Assembly (NCBI GenBank): GCA_019420325.1
Contig: JAHZHK010000005.1
Span: 27,538-33,573 of the forward strand
DNA from: Coriobacteriaceae bacterium
GTDB lineage: Bacteria; Actinomycetota; Coriobacteriia; Coriobacteriales; UMGS124
DNA length: 6,036 bases
Reading direction: 5' to 3'
Both the position numbers and the translations under genes were made by a program. Of this stretch, positions 5,733-6,036 are shown one piece after another (position 1 is the first letter of the stretch; each line of letters opens with the position of its first letter). The notes beneath the pieces were generated by a model. It did no database searches and was not told the origin of the DNA. It saw only the letters and a program-made list of their open reading frames with translations.

Positions 5733-6036
5733 ATGGAGAACGAGGTTATGGCAGCAAACGTGCAGTTGCAGGGCGTGGCCGGCAAGACAGAGGTGTGCAT
5801 TGCGACGCCGGATATTGCTGGCGAGACCGAGGCATGTATGGGGGCGCAGGAGTTGGTCGGCGAGACCGAGCGGGGTCTGACGGACGAGGGCATGGCGCGC
5901 GCGAAGTTGCAGGACCTGGCCAGCGGGGATGCGGTGTGCGCCGAAGTGCAGGCATCGGCCAGCGAGGTTCCAACACCCGAAGGTTCATCTACGTACGCTG
6001 AGAAGGACGCCGACTCCGACGAGCCCTGCGCTAACG
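5733..6036 (+). CDS. Partial low-complexity acidic protein with 13-residue repeats, unknown function
   Basis: The frame starts at ATG 5733 and is open for 101 codons to the right edge, so only the N-terminus is seen. An AAAGGAG site (5718-5724) overlaps the end of the preceding gene and lies 8 bases from the ATG. The 5-base gap suggests translational coupling. The visible part is rich in Ala, Glu, Gly, Val and Thr, has four scattered cysteines in its first 70 residues, and carries three 13-residue repeats (VAGKTEVCI, IAGETEACM, LVGETERGL). A fainter related stretch is LASGDAVCA (62-70). The section from about 75 on (PTPEGSSTYAEKDADSDEP) looks disordered. It has no signal peptide or hydrophobic segment. 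A disordered extension in front of a folded domain is likely. Given the context that domain could be a TorD-like chaperone, but nothing visible shows this. An alternative start at ATG 5748 has no better ribosome site. Confidence 0.6.
   Translation, partial: MENEVMAANVQLQGVAGKTEVCIATPDIAGETEACMGAQELVGETERGLTDEGMARAKLQDLASGDAVCAEVQASASEVPTPEGSSTYAEKDADSDEPCAN
5775..5879 (+). repeat. 39-bp (13-codon) tandem repeat inside the last gene
   Basis: Three units begin at 5775, 5814 and 5853, each encoding a [V/I/L][A/V]G[K/E]TE core. The 12-mer GGCGAGACCGAG is identical at 5820-5831 and 5859-5870, and the first unit has GGCAAGACAGAG at 5781-5792 in the same register. Spacing is exactly 39 bp both times, which keeps the frame. 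The rest of each unit has diverged, so this is an old or selected duplication rather than a fresh one. Confidence 0.6.

Overview
The window is GC-rich DNA with strongly G/C-biased third codon positions. Its gene content resembles the anaerobic gut Coriobacteriia (Eggerthella, Gordonibacter, Slackia, Adlercreutzia and relatives). Three things suggest this: a Tat-exported molybdopterin oxidoreductase paired with a four-cluster ferredoxin, a divergent regulator-like multi-TM protein, and the general codon style. The assignment is an inference from gene style; there is no rRNA or other marker to confirm it.

Layout. Positions 1-1139 (minus strand) hold the N-terminal 379 codons of a protein with about 12 membrane segments, which runs off the left edge. 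It most resembles the membrane-sensor half of the membrane-spanning LuxR-type regulators of Eggerthellaceae, but its DNA-binding domain would lie outside the window. Positions 1140-1436 form a divergent control region containing an AT-richer island, an extended -10 for the minus-strand gene and three GTTTA(A/C) direct repeats spaced 22 and 23 bp. Positions 1437-4163 (plus) encode a 908-residue Tat-signal molybdoenzyme. It is followed, with a one-base TAATG overlap, by a 201-residue DmsB-type protein with 16 cluster cysteines (4163-4768). A strong GC hairpin at 4783-4816 and about 230 bp of apparently non-coding DNA separate this pair from a 227-residue protein with two winged-helix-like halves (5044-5727). 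Five bases later comes the start of an unrecognised, acidic, low-complexity protein (5733 to the right edge) whose N-terminus carries three copies of a 13-residue repeat.

How it may work. The likely picture is a substrate-inducible, extracytoplasmic redox module. A membrane-bound regulator senses a small molecule and switches on a catalytic molybdoenzyme subunit plus its electron-transfer partner, which would be co-exported folded through the Tat system. Local sequence features place the catalytic subunit near acetylene hydratase and the catechol dehydroxylase-like enzymes, but the acetylene hydratase catalytic Asp is an Ile here. The substrate is therefore open, and reductive dehydroxylation or another reduction is more likely than acetylene hydration. 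No NrfD/DmsC-type membrane anchor and no recognisable TorD chaperone is visible. The last, truncated gene or genes outside the window could supply them. The most interesting points are the substituted active-site positions, the evenly spaced operator-like repeats, and the tandem winged-helix protein travelling with the molybdoenzyme.
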